DNA of 64,000 nt from DASQUK01 sp963813485. Its GTDB lineage: Bacteria; Actinomycetota; Acidimicrobiia; Acidimicrobiales; VFJN01. The notes below the pieces were generated by a model that was not told where the DNA came from, did not search any database, and saw only the letters and a program-made list of their open reading frames with translations. The translations under genes were made by a program, and so were the position numbers. Positions 1-9,600 of the stretch are shown piece after piece; the stretch's first letter is position 1, and every line of letters begins with the position of its first letter. The stretch is taken from the NCBI GenBank assembly GCA_963813485.1, contig CAWEZE010000010.1:124001-188000 (forward strand), given 5' to 3'.

Positions 1-1
1 C

Positions 2-320
2 CACCACCGCCACGACCGGCACCAGGACCATCGCCTGGTGGCCGAGCTCACGTGGAACACGTGGCGTGACCACCTGATCCTCGAGTACGAGATCCCGAAG
101 TACGACGGCGACCTCGGCTCGCCGAACGTCTTCGTCGCGCTCGACGAGCGCGACCGCCCAGCGCAAGGTCGACGGCATCCTCGACCACTTCCCCAGCCAG
201 CGGCGCCGGGCGTGGTTCGACGCCGACACGTTCCGCGCGCTGCTGCGGCTGCGGGGCATGGAGGCCAACGCACCCAGTCGCTTCGCCGAGGGCTTCTACG
301 GCTCGAAGGTGGTGGTGTAG
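2..320 (+). CDS. PIG-L family deacetylase, C-terminal part (5' end outside window; one frameshift)
   Basis: The window opens inside this gene. Frame 2 reads a His/Asp-rich run (HQDHRLVAEL) followed by TWNTWRDHLILEYEIPKYDG, a signature I associate with PIG-L/LmbE-like zinc-dependent N-deacetylases found in actinobacterial sugar clusters. They act on N-acetylated sugars or sugar nucleotides. Around base 150-162 the conserved reading moves to frame 3, which gives FPSQRRRAWFDADTF and ends RFAEGFYGSKVVV before the TAG at 318-320. One missing or extra base therefore splits the gene. The epimerase starts 2 bp downstream, consistent with one operon. The family call is from recognition of the C-terminal half only; the N-terminal metal motif is not in the window. 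Confidence 0.7.
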
Positions 321-322
321 CG

Positions 323-1364
323 ATGAAGGTGCTGGTCACCGGCCACCAGGGCTACATCGGCTCCGTCATGGTGCCGCTGCTCCTGGAAACCGGTCACGAG
401 GTGGTGGGGCTCGACACGGGCCTCTACGAGGCGTGCAGCTTCGGGGATCGCCGGCAGGAGATCGCCGGCGTCAGGCTCGACATCCGGGACGTCGAGCCCC
501 GCCATCTCGAGGGCTTCGAGGCCGTCGTCCACCTCGCCGCCCTGTCGAACGATCCGCTCGGCGACCTCGACCCGCAGCTGACCTACGACATCAACCACGG
601 AGCCTCGGTCCGGCTGGCCCGGGCGGCCCGCCAGGCCGGCGTCGAGCGGTTCCTGTTCGCGTCGTCGTGCAGCCTCTACGGGGCCAGCGGCGGCGATGCC
701 CCGCTCACCGAGGAGGCGCCCTTCAATCCGGTGACGCCCTACGGCGAGTCGAAGGTCCTCGTCGAGCAGGACGTCTCGAAGCTGGCGACCGACAGCTTCA
801 GCCCCGTCTTCTTCCGCAACGCCACCGCCTACGGCGTCTCGCCGTACCTGCGGGTCGACATCATGGTCAACAACCTCGTCGGCTACGCGGTCACGACCGG
901 CGAGGTGCTGATCAAGAGCGACGGATCGCCGTGGCGCCCGCTCGTCCACGTCGAGGACATCTGCCGGGCCTTCGTGGCCGCCCTCGAGGCCGACCGCCAG
1001 CGCACCCACAACCAGGCCTTCAATGTCGGGCTCAGCGAGGAGAACTTCCGGGTGCGCGAGGTGGCGGACATGGTCGAGTCGGTCGTCACCGGCAGCCGGG
1101 TCGAGTACGCCGACCGGCGCCAGCCCCGACGCCCGGGACTACCGGGTCGACTTCGGCAAGATCCAACGGGTCCTGCCCGAGTTCCGGCCGCGGTGGACGG
1201 TCCGCAAGGGCGTCGAGGAGCTCTACGAGGCCTACCGGCGGTTCGACCTGACCGCCGACGAGTTCCTCGGCGGCCGCTACGTGCGGCTGGCGGAGATCAA
1301 GCGCCTCCAGGGCCAGGCCCGCCTCGACGATCAGTTGCGTTGGACGGGTGTGAACGGTGGCTAG
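323..1364 (+). CDS. NAD-dependent epimerase/dehydratase (extended SDR), one frameshift near the 3' end
   Basis: A nucleotide-sugar epimerase or dehydratase of the extended SDR family, presumably making an activated sugar for the EPS. The start at 323 puts the Rossmann glycine motif at the extreme N-terminus (VTGHQGYIGS). The catalytic pair is YGESK near residue 148, preceded by the Ser-rich segment FASSCSLYGAS. Reading frame 2 holds to about base 1115, then conserved coding continues in frame 3 (DYRVDFGKIQRVLPEFRPRW) to the TAG at 1362-1364, so there is one indel around 1110-1125. The gene follows the deacetylase closely and overlaps the next start (GTG 1357) by 8 bp. The exact substrate cannot be told from sequence. 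Confidence 0.8.
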
Positions 1365-2399
1365 CACGGCGGTCCAGATCCGGGCGGTCGGCGCCCGGGG
1401 GGCGGCTCGGCCTGCGCGTCGGCGAGCTGGTCGAGGTCCGCAGCCGAGGAGGAGATCCTGGCGACGCTGGACGAGCGGGGCGAGCTCGACTCGCTGCCGT
1501 TCATGCCCGAGATGCTGCAGTACTGCGGCCAGCGGTTCACCGTGTACAAGGTCGCCCACAAGCTGTGCGACACGATGACCCGGACCGGCATGCGGAGGAT
1601 GCGCGACGCCGTGCACCTGACGGGGGTGCGCTGCGACGGGCAGGCGCACGGCGGTTGCCAGACCGCCTGCCTCATCTACTGGAAGGAGGCCTGGCTCCGG
1701 CGAGTCGACCCGGCCGCCGACGGCGAGCGGCGCCCGTGCACCGCGCCGGAGCCGGCGCGCCTGACCATCGACGGATCTGCACGCCAGGACCAGGAAGCCG
1801 GTGCGTCGAACGGCGAGGAGCTGTTCTCGTGCCAGGCCACCGAGCTGCTCCGGGCGGCCCCCGAGCTCCTGCCGTTCCGCGACCTCGGTCAGTACGCCTG
1901 GGACGTCCGCTCCGGCAACGTGGGCGTCTTCGCGGTGCTCCGCGCCTTTCTCGTCGGGCTGTTCAACCGCCTCCAGAGCGTCAGCACGCGGATCCTCCCT
2001 CGGCGGCTGTGGTTCCGCGAGGGCCTCCGGTGGGGATTCGTCAAGGGCTCGCTGACGAAGACGCCGACGGGGCACACCGATCTGCAGCCGGGCGAGCTCG
2101 TGCGGATCAAGTCGAAGGCCGAGATCATGGCGACGCTGAGCAAGGACGGCCGCAACCGCGGCCTCGGGTTCGAGGAGGAGATGGCGAGGCACTGCGGCCG
2201 CGAGGCGCGGGTGCTCCGGCGCGTCGACCGCTGCATCGACGAGAGCACGGGCCGCCTCCTGCAGATGAAGAACCCCTGCATCGTGCTCGAGGACATCGTC
2301 TGCGAGGGCGCGTACACCGCCAACTGCCCCCGCTCGATCTACGCGTTCTGGAGGGAGATCTGGCTCGAGCGGGTCGAGGAGCCGGGAGGCTCCACGTGA
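1357..2399 (+). CDS. Cys-rich conserved protein of unknown function in the EPS operon (two frameshifts)
   Basis: Unknown function. The protein reads GTG 1357 in frame 1, then LRVGELVEVRS in frame 2 (1403-1442), then EEILATLDERGELDSLPFMP onward in frame 3 to the TGA at 2397-2399. That implies two indels at about 1400 and 1443, the first in a G-run. The visible features are conserved-looking cysteines: YCGQRFTVYK, KLCDTM, then a cluster CDGQAHGGCQTACLIYW, and a late NPCIVLEDIVCEGAYTANC. Spacing of Cys and His suggests a bound metal or disulfides, but I recognise no named domain. It overlaps the epimerase start-to-stop and the following GT2 (GTGA at 2396), so it is translationally coupled inside the EPS operon and probably acts in the same pathway. 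Confidence 0.6.
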
Positions 2400-3326
2400 G
2401 TGCGGCGCCCGAGCCCCTCGTCTCGATCGGGCTGCCGGTGCGGAACGGCGAGCGGTACGTGGGCGAAGCGGTGCGGTCGGTGCTGGACCAGCAGTACGAC
2501 CGGCTCGAGCTGGTGATCTCCGACAACGCGTCGGACGACGGCACCGAGGAGATCTGCCGCCAGTTCGCCCGGTCCGACCCCCGGGTTCGCTATCACCGGC
2601 AGCCGCAGAACATCGGCTTGGTGCCGAACTTCAACGCCGTGCTGCACCTGGCCCGGGGCACCTACTTCAAGTGGATCGGGGACGACGACTGGCTGACGCC
2701 CACCTACGTCACGCGGTGCGTGGAGGTCCTCGACGACGACGCGCGCTGATCCTCGTCACCACCCAGCAGGCCCACGTCGGCCCGGATGGAGCCGTGGAGT
2801 CGGCCAGCTACGACGGCACGCGGCTGCGGTCCGCCCGGCCGGTCGAACGATTCGCGGAGATGCTGCGGCTGCTGACCGAGAGCCACCTGCTGCTCGATCC
2901 GCTGTACGGGATGATGCGCCGGGACCTCGTCGCCCGTCTGCCCCGACCCGTGATGCTCTACGAGGACCAGATCTTCGCCGCCAGGCTGGCGCTTGCCGGC
3001 CCGTTCGGGCACCTCGCCGAGGTTCTCTCCTACCGACGCTTCAAGCCGTTCCCGCGCCTGCCTGCGACGGCCCGCCGGCTCGGCGTTCCGCCCTGGCAGG
3101 CCAAGGTGGCGACCGACCCTACAGTGCCGGGAGCTGCTGGCAGCGGTCCGCGAGGCGGACCTCAGTCCCGGTGAACGTCGGCAGGCCAGTGCCGCGGTCG
3201 CTCGGATGTTCCTGCGCCGCAAGCGCGTGACCGCGACTCACCGGAGCCGCAAGCTGGCCGGTCTCGTGTCGCATGCCCGTGGCGCGACCGCCCGGCCTCG
3301 CATCGACGTCACCCAAGGGACGGTGA
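2396..3326 (+). CDS. Family 2 glycosyltransferase, copy A (full length, frameshifted)
   Basis: GT-A fold glycosyltransferase. The GTG start at 2396 overlaps the previous stop (GTGA). The N-terminal nucleotide-sugar site is VSIGLPVRNGERYVGEAV; then ISDNASDDGTEEI and the metal-binding acidic motif WIGDDDWLTP. Frame 2 breaks after DDDA at 2747; reading resumes in frame 1 (LILVTTQQAHVG, ESHLLLDPLYGMMRRD) and again in frame 2 from about 3115 (LQCRELLAAVREADLSPGER). A TGA at 3324-3326 is conserved in position in copy C, so the natural end is probably there. Copy B (3444-4136, N-terminally truncated) and copy C (about 26985-27830, decayed) are paralogues. It probably adds one sugar to the lipid-linked repeat unit. 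Confidence 0.75.
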
Positions 3327-3375
3327 GAGTCACGCCCCACCGGCATGGGGCGGCTCCTCGTCGATCCGGCGCGCT

Positions 3376-3420
3376 CTTCAGCGCACCCCTCAGCTTCGCT
3401 TCAGCGCGACTTAAATCCCG
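3376..3420 (+). promoter_or_regulatory. Four-unit ~11-bp direct repeat, candidate OmpR/PhoB-type regulator site
   Basis: Hexamers CTTCAG (3376), CCTCAG (3388), CTTCAG (3399) and CTTAAA (3410) lie in one orientation at steps of 12, 11 and 11 bp. The 12-bp step contains a C-run. The equivalent site behind GT2 copy C (27915) has 11-bp steps throughout. Tandem 11-bp direct repeats are the usual binding layout of winged-helix response regulators. It sits between GT2 copies A and B and points towards copy B. Confidence 0.6.
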
Positions 3421-3443
3421 GCGGACACACTTGCTCGTACCGG

Positions 3444-4136
3444 ATGATCGCTCGTGGCGCCTACCTCAAGTGGTTGGGGGACGACGATTGGTTGACGCCC
3501 ACCTTCGTCCCGCAGTGTGTAGAGGTCCTCAACGACGACGCCACGCTGATTCTCGTCACCACGCAGCAAGCCCATGTCGGCACCGATGGAATTGTGAAAT
3601 CGGCCAATTATGACGGCAGACGCATGCGATCCGAGCGGCCGGTGGAGCGATTCACTGAGGCACTCCGGCTCATGAACGAGAGCTATCTGCTGTTCGATCC
3701 GCTCTATGGGATGATGCGTCGAGATCAGATCGCTTGTCTACCTCGACCCGTGATGCTGTTCGAGGACCAGGTCTTCACCGCCAGGCTCGCGCTGGCCGGG
3801 CCTTTCGGGCACATCGGCCAAGTCCTCTCCTACCGGCGTACCAAGCCGTTCCCGCCGCTAGCTCTCACGGCCCGCCGGTTAGGGATTCCGGCCTGGCACG
3901 CCCGAGTTGCAACGGCCTTGCAATGCCGGGAGCTCGTTGCCGCAGTTCGTGAGGCTGAGCTCAATCCCGGGGACCGTCGGCGAGCGAGTGCCGCAGTCGC
4001 AGGAATGTTCCTACGCCGTCAGCAGACGACCGCTGTTCGCCGGAGCCACAAGGTGAGGAGTCTCGCTTCGCGTGCCCTCGTGCGACCGCCCGGGCTCGTC
4101 TCGACGCCACCAACGAGCATTGAGGATCGCGCTTGA
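3444..4136 (+). pseudogene. Family 2 glycosyltransferase, copy B, lacking the N-terminal nucleotide-binding region
   Basis: An open frame from the ATG at 3444 starts at RGAYLKWLGDDDWLTPTFV, the middle of the GT-A domain of copy A, and runs without break to TGA 4134-4136. It keeps DPLYGMMRRDQIACLPRP and the C-terminal ALQCRELVAAVREAEL segment. The first roughly 85 residues, carrying the donor nucleotide site of copy A, are missing, so it should not be an active transferase by itself. Upstream in-frame sequence to 3345 crosses the 11-bp repeat array and has no homology to a GT2 N-terminus. Identity to copy A is clear but substitutions are many, so the duplication is not recent. It is most likely a relic; an alternative is a regulatory or partner fragment. 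Confidence 0.65.
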
Positions 4137-4252
4137 TTGTGTCTCGGCGTGAAAGTGCAAAAGATCTCGGTCACACTGCGCACCGCCTGCGAACTCCGCG
4201 GCGGTGGCCGTCAAACCGGCACGAGCGGACGTGCAATCAGAGGAAATCGCGG

Positions 4253-5272
4253 ATGCAACTCGCAATATTGTCGAATGACCGTCTTGACCCATGGCTTAAC
4301 TGGTCCACGCTCGGGCCTCCGCTGATGAGGCGGCTCGCCTCCGATCGCAATGCTCGACTCGTCGCCGTCCCGCCCCTGAGGATGGCCTTCTCTAACGACT
4401 GGCGCCGCGCCGTTAAGGACATCTGGAACGCCGACACGCTGTTCTGGATGCAAGGCAGCGCCAGGCCGGAATGGCCAGTCTGGACTGCCGCGCTTGCCCG
4501 GGGTCCAGCCAAGCGCTCGGCGTTCGTTATAGACGCCTGGCGTCCTGCACTCGGCAAGATTGGCACGATTGCGATGCTTCAGCGCCTCAATCCTTGCTTT
4601 GTCGCCTTCCGTGAAGCCGCCGACGAACTCACAATGCGGTTCCCGCGCGGTCGCTTCGAATGGATGCCATTCGGCGTAGACACCGACTCCTTCGACGAAG
4701 TATCGGGTCCACGCGACATCTTCGCCTATTGGATGGGCCGCCGTTACGAGCCATTGCACCAAGCGCTCACTACATATTGCGCGGAACAGCGCCTGGAGTA
4801 TCGCTACACTCAGAGGGCCGGCGAGTTCGTGAACCCGGGCGACCTCGGACGACTGGTCGGCCGCTCAGAGTATTTTATCGTCACGCCGCCTGACCTCGAC
4901 AACCAGGCCAAGACCGGCGGGTATAGTCCTATTGTCATGCGCTACTTTGAGGGACTGGCAGCTGGTGCCAGGCTGCTCGGTGTGCGGCCTGGAAGCGGCG
5001 AATACGACGACCTTCTCCCACGTGACGCCATCCTCGAAGTAGCGCCTGATGGATCTGATCTGGCCGCTAAGCTCGACGCGGACCGAAGCGATCCGACGCG
5101 CCACCTCGCCGTCGAGCGGGCTAGGCGTGTCGTGCGCAGGCACCATTCCTGGAAAAGCCGGGCCGAACAGGTCTATCGCCGGCTGACTGGCGGCGCGCCG
5201 TATGCCTTCGATCTCACGCAGGCGCTGCACGCCATCGACCGCTCGGCGAGCCTGGAACGCACTGACAGGTAA
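4253..5272 (+). CDS. Glycosyltransferase, GT4-like
   Basis: A 339-residue cytoplasmic protein that looks like a GT-B fold sugar transferase. The ATG at 4253 is preceded by AGAGGAAA at 4239-4246, which decides it over the longer open frame from 4133. Early RLASDRNARLVAVPP, then FREAADELTMRFP, then the typical GT4 segment FEWMPFGVDTDSFDEV, and a C-terminal domain with MRYFEGLAAGARLLGVRPG, which occupies the place of the usual acidic EX7E donor site. The EX7E pattern itself is weak, so donor and acceptor are unknown. It stands between the GT2 copies and the flippase remnant and is probably an EPS assembly enzyme. Confidence 0.6.
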   Translation: MQLAILSNDRLDPWLNWSTLGPPLMRRLASDRNARLVAVPPLRMAFSNDWRRAVKDIWNADTLFWMQGSARPEWPVWTAALARGPAKRSAFVIDAWRPALGKIGTIAMLQRLNPCFVAFREAADELTMRFPRGRFEWMPFGVDTDSFDEVSGPRDIFAYWMGRRYEPLHQALTTYCAEQRLEYRYTQRAGEFVNPGDLGRLVGRSEYFIVTPPDLDNQAKTGGYSPIVMRYFEGLAAGARLLGVRPGSGEYDDLLPRDAILEVAPDGSDLAAKLDADRSDPTRHLAVERARRVVRRHHSWKSRAEQVYRRLTGGAPYAFDLTQALHAIDRSASLERTDR

Positions 5273-5281
5273 GGACTGCAC

Positions 5282-5923
5282 ATGGGTTGTCTCGCTTCTA
5301 GCCGCCTTGTAGCCGTCTCCGGCGTACCACCCGCCCGGTCGGTAGATCTGAAAAGCATCAGGATGCAGGTGGTTGACAACTTCACCGACGGCAGTGCCGA
5401 CCCGCTCGACCTGGGACCCCTGACCGACGGCGAGCGGATTCGCGGAACGGCGGTCGCCCACGCCATCGTGGCGACGGCCGTCGCAGTACCACTGGCGCTT
5501 GCGGCACTCCGCCGCATCGGGGTGCCCCTCCTTCCGATTGCGAGGACGCTTATCGGCCCACTGCTCGGTACCGCTGTGGGCGCCGCCTGCTGCGCGATCG
5601 TCGCCCACCTGACAACGGGGTCGGACTTCGTTCAGCTGGTAACGGCCGGACCTGTCGGTCTCCTCATGTACGTCGTGATCGTCCTCCCGTCCGAAGGGCG
5701 ACGGCGATGGAGTGTGTACGCTCTCGGCCTCGTCCCCGCGACGGCCCAACCGAGATCGGCGTGCCACCTCCACCGACTCGCTCGCAATGATCCACCTGGC
5801 GGTCCACAATTGCGAGCGACCCATGCTGATCGCCATGCGCTCAGCACCGACGCAGAACCGAGCTCACCTCCACCTGAGGACAACGGAGAACGCGCCGGAC
5901 AGCACCTAGGAGCTTGGGAATGA
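5282..5923 (+). pseudogene. C-terminal remnant of a polysaccharide flippase-like membrane protein
   Basis: From residue about 54 there are two hydrophobic stretches (AVAHAIVATAVAVPLALAAL and LIGPLLGTAVGAACCAIVA) and a third near LVTAGPVGLLMYVVIVLP. The pattern, with LRRIGVPLLPIARTLIGPL between helices, resembles the last helices of Wzx/MATE-type oligosaccharide flippases such as the one at 28481. The N-terminal ten or so helices are absent, and the tail after residue 155 is hydrophilic, out-of-family sequence. I read it as the 3' end of a lost flippase gene with a run-on tail. An independent small membrane protein is the alternative. Confidence 0.45.
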
Positions 5924-6097
5924 ATTGGGAACGCCCCATGCTCGGCCGGCATCATGGTGGTGATGCAGCCGTAGTCATCGGCCCATGGTCGCTGTGCGCG
6001 GGGGTCGGCGCGAGCGGTTATGTGCAATGATGACAGCGGTCGGGTGGGCTCTCGGATGACCGCTCGTCCTGTACCCGTCTCCGAGCAGAAGGAACCA

Positions 6098-7042
6098 ATG
6101 ATGCTCTCGAGTTCGGCCTCGAAGAGCGAGCGTCCGGGGGTCTCGATGGACCTGCTTTCCCTAATGCGGCTGATTGTTCGCCACTGGCGTGTAACCGTGC
6201 CTACCGCATTGCTCACGCTCATCGGGGTTGTCGGTGCCTTCTCGGTCTCGTCCCCCACGTACGAGGCGACGGGCTCAATCGTGCTCCTGGGCCCACCCGA
6301 CGCGCCCAAGGTTGACGCAACCGCCGGGCAGGTTGGCCAGAACCCGTTCGCGCGCTATGGCGACCTTTCCATCGTGGGCGACATCCTCGCTCGCCTCATG
6401 GACAGCGACTCGAAGCGCACCGAGCTCGAGTCGCAGGGTGTGACTGGTTACGACGTCGTCGCCAACCGCCTCCAACGTGGCCCGGTCGTCGAGGCGACAG
6501 GTAAGGGTTCGAGTGCCGAGGCGGCCATTACGTCGGCTGAGATCGTTCTCAAGGAGATCGACGCCACCCTGGCGGGGCTCCAAGAGGCGGAGCATGCCGA
6601 CCCGGACTACTACGTCACCAGCGCGCCCCTCGAGCCCGCGTCGACGGCCACGGCCATGTACAGCAGCACCTTACGCACGGTGATTGCCGTCATGGTGCTC
6701 GGTGGGCTCGGCATGCTGGGAATTGCGGTTGTCGCGGAAGCCATCGGCCGGCGGCGAGCACGTCCGGCGACCACGGAGGCGGCCCCCGTTGTGGCCGATA
6801 CCACGGATCTTGGCACCGAACGACACACCTCGAACGGGTCCCCCGGCGTGGATTGGTCTGGGATCTCGTCGGCCCTCCCGCTGGCGCCGACCGAAACACC
6901 GACGGAGGCGCCGACCGGGCAGGAGGTGCAGCAGGACAGCTCGAGGCGGGAGCCGGGATGGCAGCAGACGGCGCCGAGGCAGTCTGACGAGCCGTCAGCT
7001 GACAACGGGCACAGGCGGCGGAAGAGCGACCGGAGCGCGTGA
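6098..7042 (+). CDS. Wzz-like chain-length determinant / polysaccharide co-polymerase
   Basis: A 314-residue inner-membrane protein that would set EPS chain length with Wzy. The start ATG 6098 has AGAAGGA at 6087-6093 just upstream; an in-frame open stretch reaches back to 6020 without such a signal. Topology is that of the family: first helix WRVTVPTALLTLIGVVGAFS (around residues 36-56), a periplasmic domain with the beta-strand start YEATGSIVLLGPP, and a second helix VIAVMVLGGLGMLGIAVV around 195-215. No Walker-type tyrosine kinase follows; instead there is a Pro/Thr/Glu-rich cytoplasmic tail of about 90 residues. The stop overlaps the Wzy start (GTGA at 7039). Confidence 0.75.
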   Translation: MMLSSSASKSERPGVSMDLLSLMRLIVRHWRVTVPTALLTLIGVVGAFSVSSPTYEATGSIVLLGPPDAPKVDATAGQVGQNPFARYGDLSIVGDILARLMDSDSKRTELESQGVTGYDVVANRLQRGPVVEATGKGSSAEAAITSAEIVLKEIDATLAGLQEAEHADPDYYVTSAPLEPASTATAMYSSTLRTVIAVMVLGGLGMLGIAVVAEAIGRRRARPATTEAAPVVADTTDLGTERHTSNGSPGVDWSGISSALPLAPTETPTEAPTGQEVQQDSSRREPGWQQTAPRQSDEPSADNGHRRRKSDRSA

Positions 7043-8461
7043 CGGTCATAACGGACAGTCGCTCCTGTACCGCGTTAACCGCGGGAGCCAGCTCGAGCGG
7101 GCGCCGTGATCGCGGCGCTCCGGTCAGGATCCTCCAGATCTACGCCGTCCTCCTAGTCCTGATCCCACCGACCCAGGTCATCGGACCTCTCGGAGCCATT
7201 GGTACCCCCGCGACGGTGGTCGCCCTCGTCGGCCTCATGCTCTGGGCGGTGGCGGCGCTCCGGCCGGGCGATCACCTGTGCCGCACGGTGGTGCCCGTGC
7301 GTGTGGTCATGGGTCTCCTGGTCGGCACGACTCTTCTGAGTTACGCCCTGCTGCACGTGCGTTACGCACCGGGTGTCGAGGTTTTGGGCTCCGATCGAGC
7401 CGTGCTCCAGGTCTTGTCCTGGGCTGGGGTGGGTTTTGTTGCGTCCGAGGGCCTTCGAGACAGAGACGAGGTCTACCGGGTGCTGCGAACCGTCGTCACC
7501 GCGGTTGCCGTCATGGCCGTCGTGGGGTTTCTCCAGTTCCGATTCGCCATTGATCTCGCCGGGCTGACGAGTCACATTCCCGGCCTGCAAGAGAACACCG
7601 ACCTCGTCTCGATCCAAGACCGCGCGGGCTTCCGTCGATCGGCCGGCACCGCTTCGCATCCGATTGAGTTCGGGTGTGTCATCGCCATAACGTTGCCGCT
7701 GGCTCTGCACCTCGCTCGCTTCGACGTGGCTCGTTCGTCATTTCGCCGATGGCTGCCAGTGGCCACGATCTCTATGGGGATACCGGTTGCCGTGTCGCGC
7801 TCCGCCGTTCTGGGGGCCGTGGTTGCCGCCGCCGTGATCTTCGTTGGGCTGGAACCGAGGCTCCGGCCTCAGGCATTGGGGGCGGCTGCGGCCTTCATCG
7901 TGGCGATCTATGCCACGACACCCGGATTGCTTGGCACGCTCCGCAACCTGTTCGTCTACGCAGGGTCGGATTCGAGCATCACCCACCGTACGAGCGATTA
8001 CGAGACCGTCAGCGAGTATGTACGACACTCGCCATGGATCGGACGCGGTCCAGGGACATTCCTGGCCGACAGCTACATCATCCTCGACAACCAGTACCTC
8101 GCTGTCGGCCATCGAAATCGGACTCGTCGGGTTGGCGGTCGTGATCGTCTATCTCTTAACGACTGCCTTCCTCGGCCGGGGGGCTCGTCTTCGAACCAGG
8201 GATCCCACCATCCGCGATCTTGGGCAGGCGCTGGCGGCCACGAGCCTTGCCAGGCGCGGTGACGGCGTTCACGTTCGACGCCTTCTCGTTCCGGATATTT
8301 GCGGGTGTCATCCCCTTGTGCCTCGGCGTTGCCGGAGCACTGTGGAAGATGGAGCAAGCTGCAGAGCGGCGAGTCGACGACGAACGACCGCCCGAGGTCA
8401 TACATGTGGAGGTTCCCCGCGAGGAGCCAGCAATAGACGCCCTCGATGCACCCGCCGGTGA
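7039..8461 (+). CDS. O-antigen ligase/polymerase (Wzy-like), two frameshifts
   Basis: A polytopic membrane protein expected to polymerise lipid-linked repeat units in the periplasm. GTG 7039 overlaps the Wzz stop. At least eight hydrophobic helices are visible up to 8100 (for example ILQIYAVLLVLIPPTQVIG, TVVALVGLMLWAVAAL, LGAVVAAAVIFVGL). A long loop carries FRRSAGTASHPIEFGCVIAI and later HSPWIGRGPGTFL, the O-antigen ligase/polymerase hallmark near the last helices. Coding shifts at about 8105 (on to EIGLVGLAVVIVYLLTTAFL) and at about 8255 (on to FTFDAFSFRIFAGVIPLCLG), so two single-base indels are inferred. The true 3' end is unclear because a third shift near 8460 joins the frame of the next gene. 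Confidence 0.7.
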
Positions 8462-9163
8462 CTGTTCGGTGACTATGCGGCGCTCTGGGCCGACGACGCC
8501 CACCTTTCGGCGGCGTTTACCGCCGACGATGATGCATGGCAAACCGTCCACCAAGCGGGTTTCGACGACGACCAATTCGATGAACTGGCGATGTCAGACG
8601 CCGCGGCCGTCGACATCACGCCGCACACATTGAGCGGTCGGGCCCGGCGTCATCCGACCGTGGACGGCGGCGCCCCCGTCCACGATCTGCGCCGCGTTGG
8701 CGCTCTCATCGGTGCCGGCGTGGCGGTCATGGTGCTCGCGGGCCTGCCGTTCCTCATCGACAGGCGGAACGACGACCAGGACGTCGCCGCGGCTGGCGTC
8801 GTCACCGCTCGGGTGATGACGCCCACGACCACATCGTCGACGACCACGACGACGGAAAGGCCGTCCGGCACCACGGCCCCGACCCCAACCACCCTGGCTC
8901 GACAGCCCGAGACGATCGTCGTTCGTCCCTTGAGAACCGACACGTCGGACGTGACCGGCTCGGGCTCCGTCTCTGTCTCATCCCCGTCGTCGCAGGCGCC
9001 ACCACCCACGGGCGGCCCGACCACGACCACCCCGCCCGGAACCACGCGGCCGACGACGACCACGACGACCACCCCGACGACCACCACGACGACGACGATC
9101 ACCACGACGACGACCACCACGACGACCACGACGACGACCACGACCACCACGACGATTCCCTGA
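8462..9163 (+). CDS. Membrane-anchored protein with poly-threonine C-terminal tail
   Basis: Frame 2 is open from the TGA at 8459 and reads an acidic segment (FGDYAALWADDAHLSAAF), then MSDAAAVDITPH, one transmembrane helix LIGAGVAVMVLAGLPFLID near 8710-8765, and an outward region ending in a long Thr tract with interspersed Pro and Ile. The start is uncertain: an ATG at 8591 gives 190 residues, but the acidic segment upstream is also protein-like, and a one-base shift near 8460 would link it to the preceding frame. Threonine-rich tails of this kind are common surface linkers in actinobacteria and are often O-mannosylated; that is family knowledge, not shown here. No enzymatic domain is seen. 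Confidence 0.55.
   Translation: MFGDYAALWADDAHLSAAFTADDDAWQTVHQAGFDDDQFDELAMSDAAAVDITPHTLSGRARRHPTVDGGAPVHDLRRVGALIGAGVAVMVLAGLPFLIDRRNDDQDVAAAGVVTARVMTPTTTSSTTTTTERPSGTTAPTPTTLARQPETIVVRPLRTDTSDVTGSGSVSVSSPSSQAPPPTGGPTTTTPPGTTRPTTTTTTTPTTTTTTTITTTTTTTTTTTTTTTTTTIP
9035..9159 (+). repeat. ACC/ACG trinucleotide tract encoding the poly-Thr tail
   Basis: A nearly pure run of ACC and ACG codons with a few CCG, CCC and ATC codons. The mixture of the two Thr codons shows it is kept as a protein tract and not as a uniform microsatellite, but it is an obvious site for slippage and assembly error. Confidence 0.8.
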
Positions 9164-9289
9164 CGGGCAATTGGGCGGGCGAACAATCCTCGAGACTGGG
9201 CAACGGCGGGGAGACTGAATGTGGCGAGCGGAGATCTGACAGGCGGCGGGCGCCTCGAACGCGCGGCGAGCTCATACGGCGACTTCGCG

Positions 9290-9600
9290 TTGCCACCGCC
9301 CTCCGCGGCGGCCATAGGCTGCGGAGCCCAGTAGGGCGCGAGGATGCGCCACGCGCGGCGGCGCATGAACGTCCAATAGCCGCCGCGGCCGAGTTGCCAC
9401 CCTCGCTTCGTGGGCGCCAAGCCCAGAGAGAACCCGGAGACGGCAATGAAGACGGCCACGCCGAAGTGGCCGTAAAGAAATGGCGTGAAGGCGGCCGGTC
9501 CGGTGTTGGTGGGGAACCCTGGTAGACGGCGAGGTAGAGGTGGTGGGCGACCATATACACGGCCAGCGCCCGGACGCCGTCAACGAACCGAGCCGCCCGG
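9290..9600 (-). pseudogene. Acyltransferase-3 family, N-terminal fragment (inverted part)
   Basis: Read on the minus strand across two frames, this stretch gives RFVDGVRALAVYMVAHHLYL, then FGVAVFIAVSGFSLGLAP and RRRAWRILAPYW. These are the N-terminal helices and conserved Arg/His segments of membrane O-acyltransferases that decorate polysaccharides. A shift near 9465-9530 interrupts it. It stops being recognisable near 9290. The C-terminal half of the same family begins immediately next to it on the opposite strand, so the gene has been split by a local inversion. Confidence 0.6.

Noticed and set aside
38..2749. A single 903-residue open frame on the plus strand
   Set aside because: It strings together the PIG-L end, the epimerase, wrong-frame sequence and the GT2 start. 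Conserved motifs of the intervening gene are in other frames, so it is high-GC run-through.
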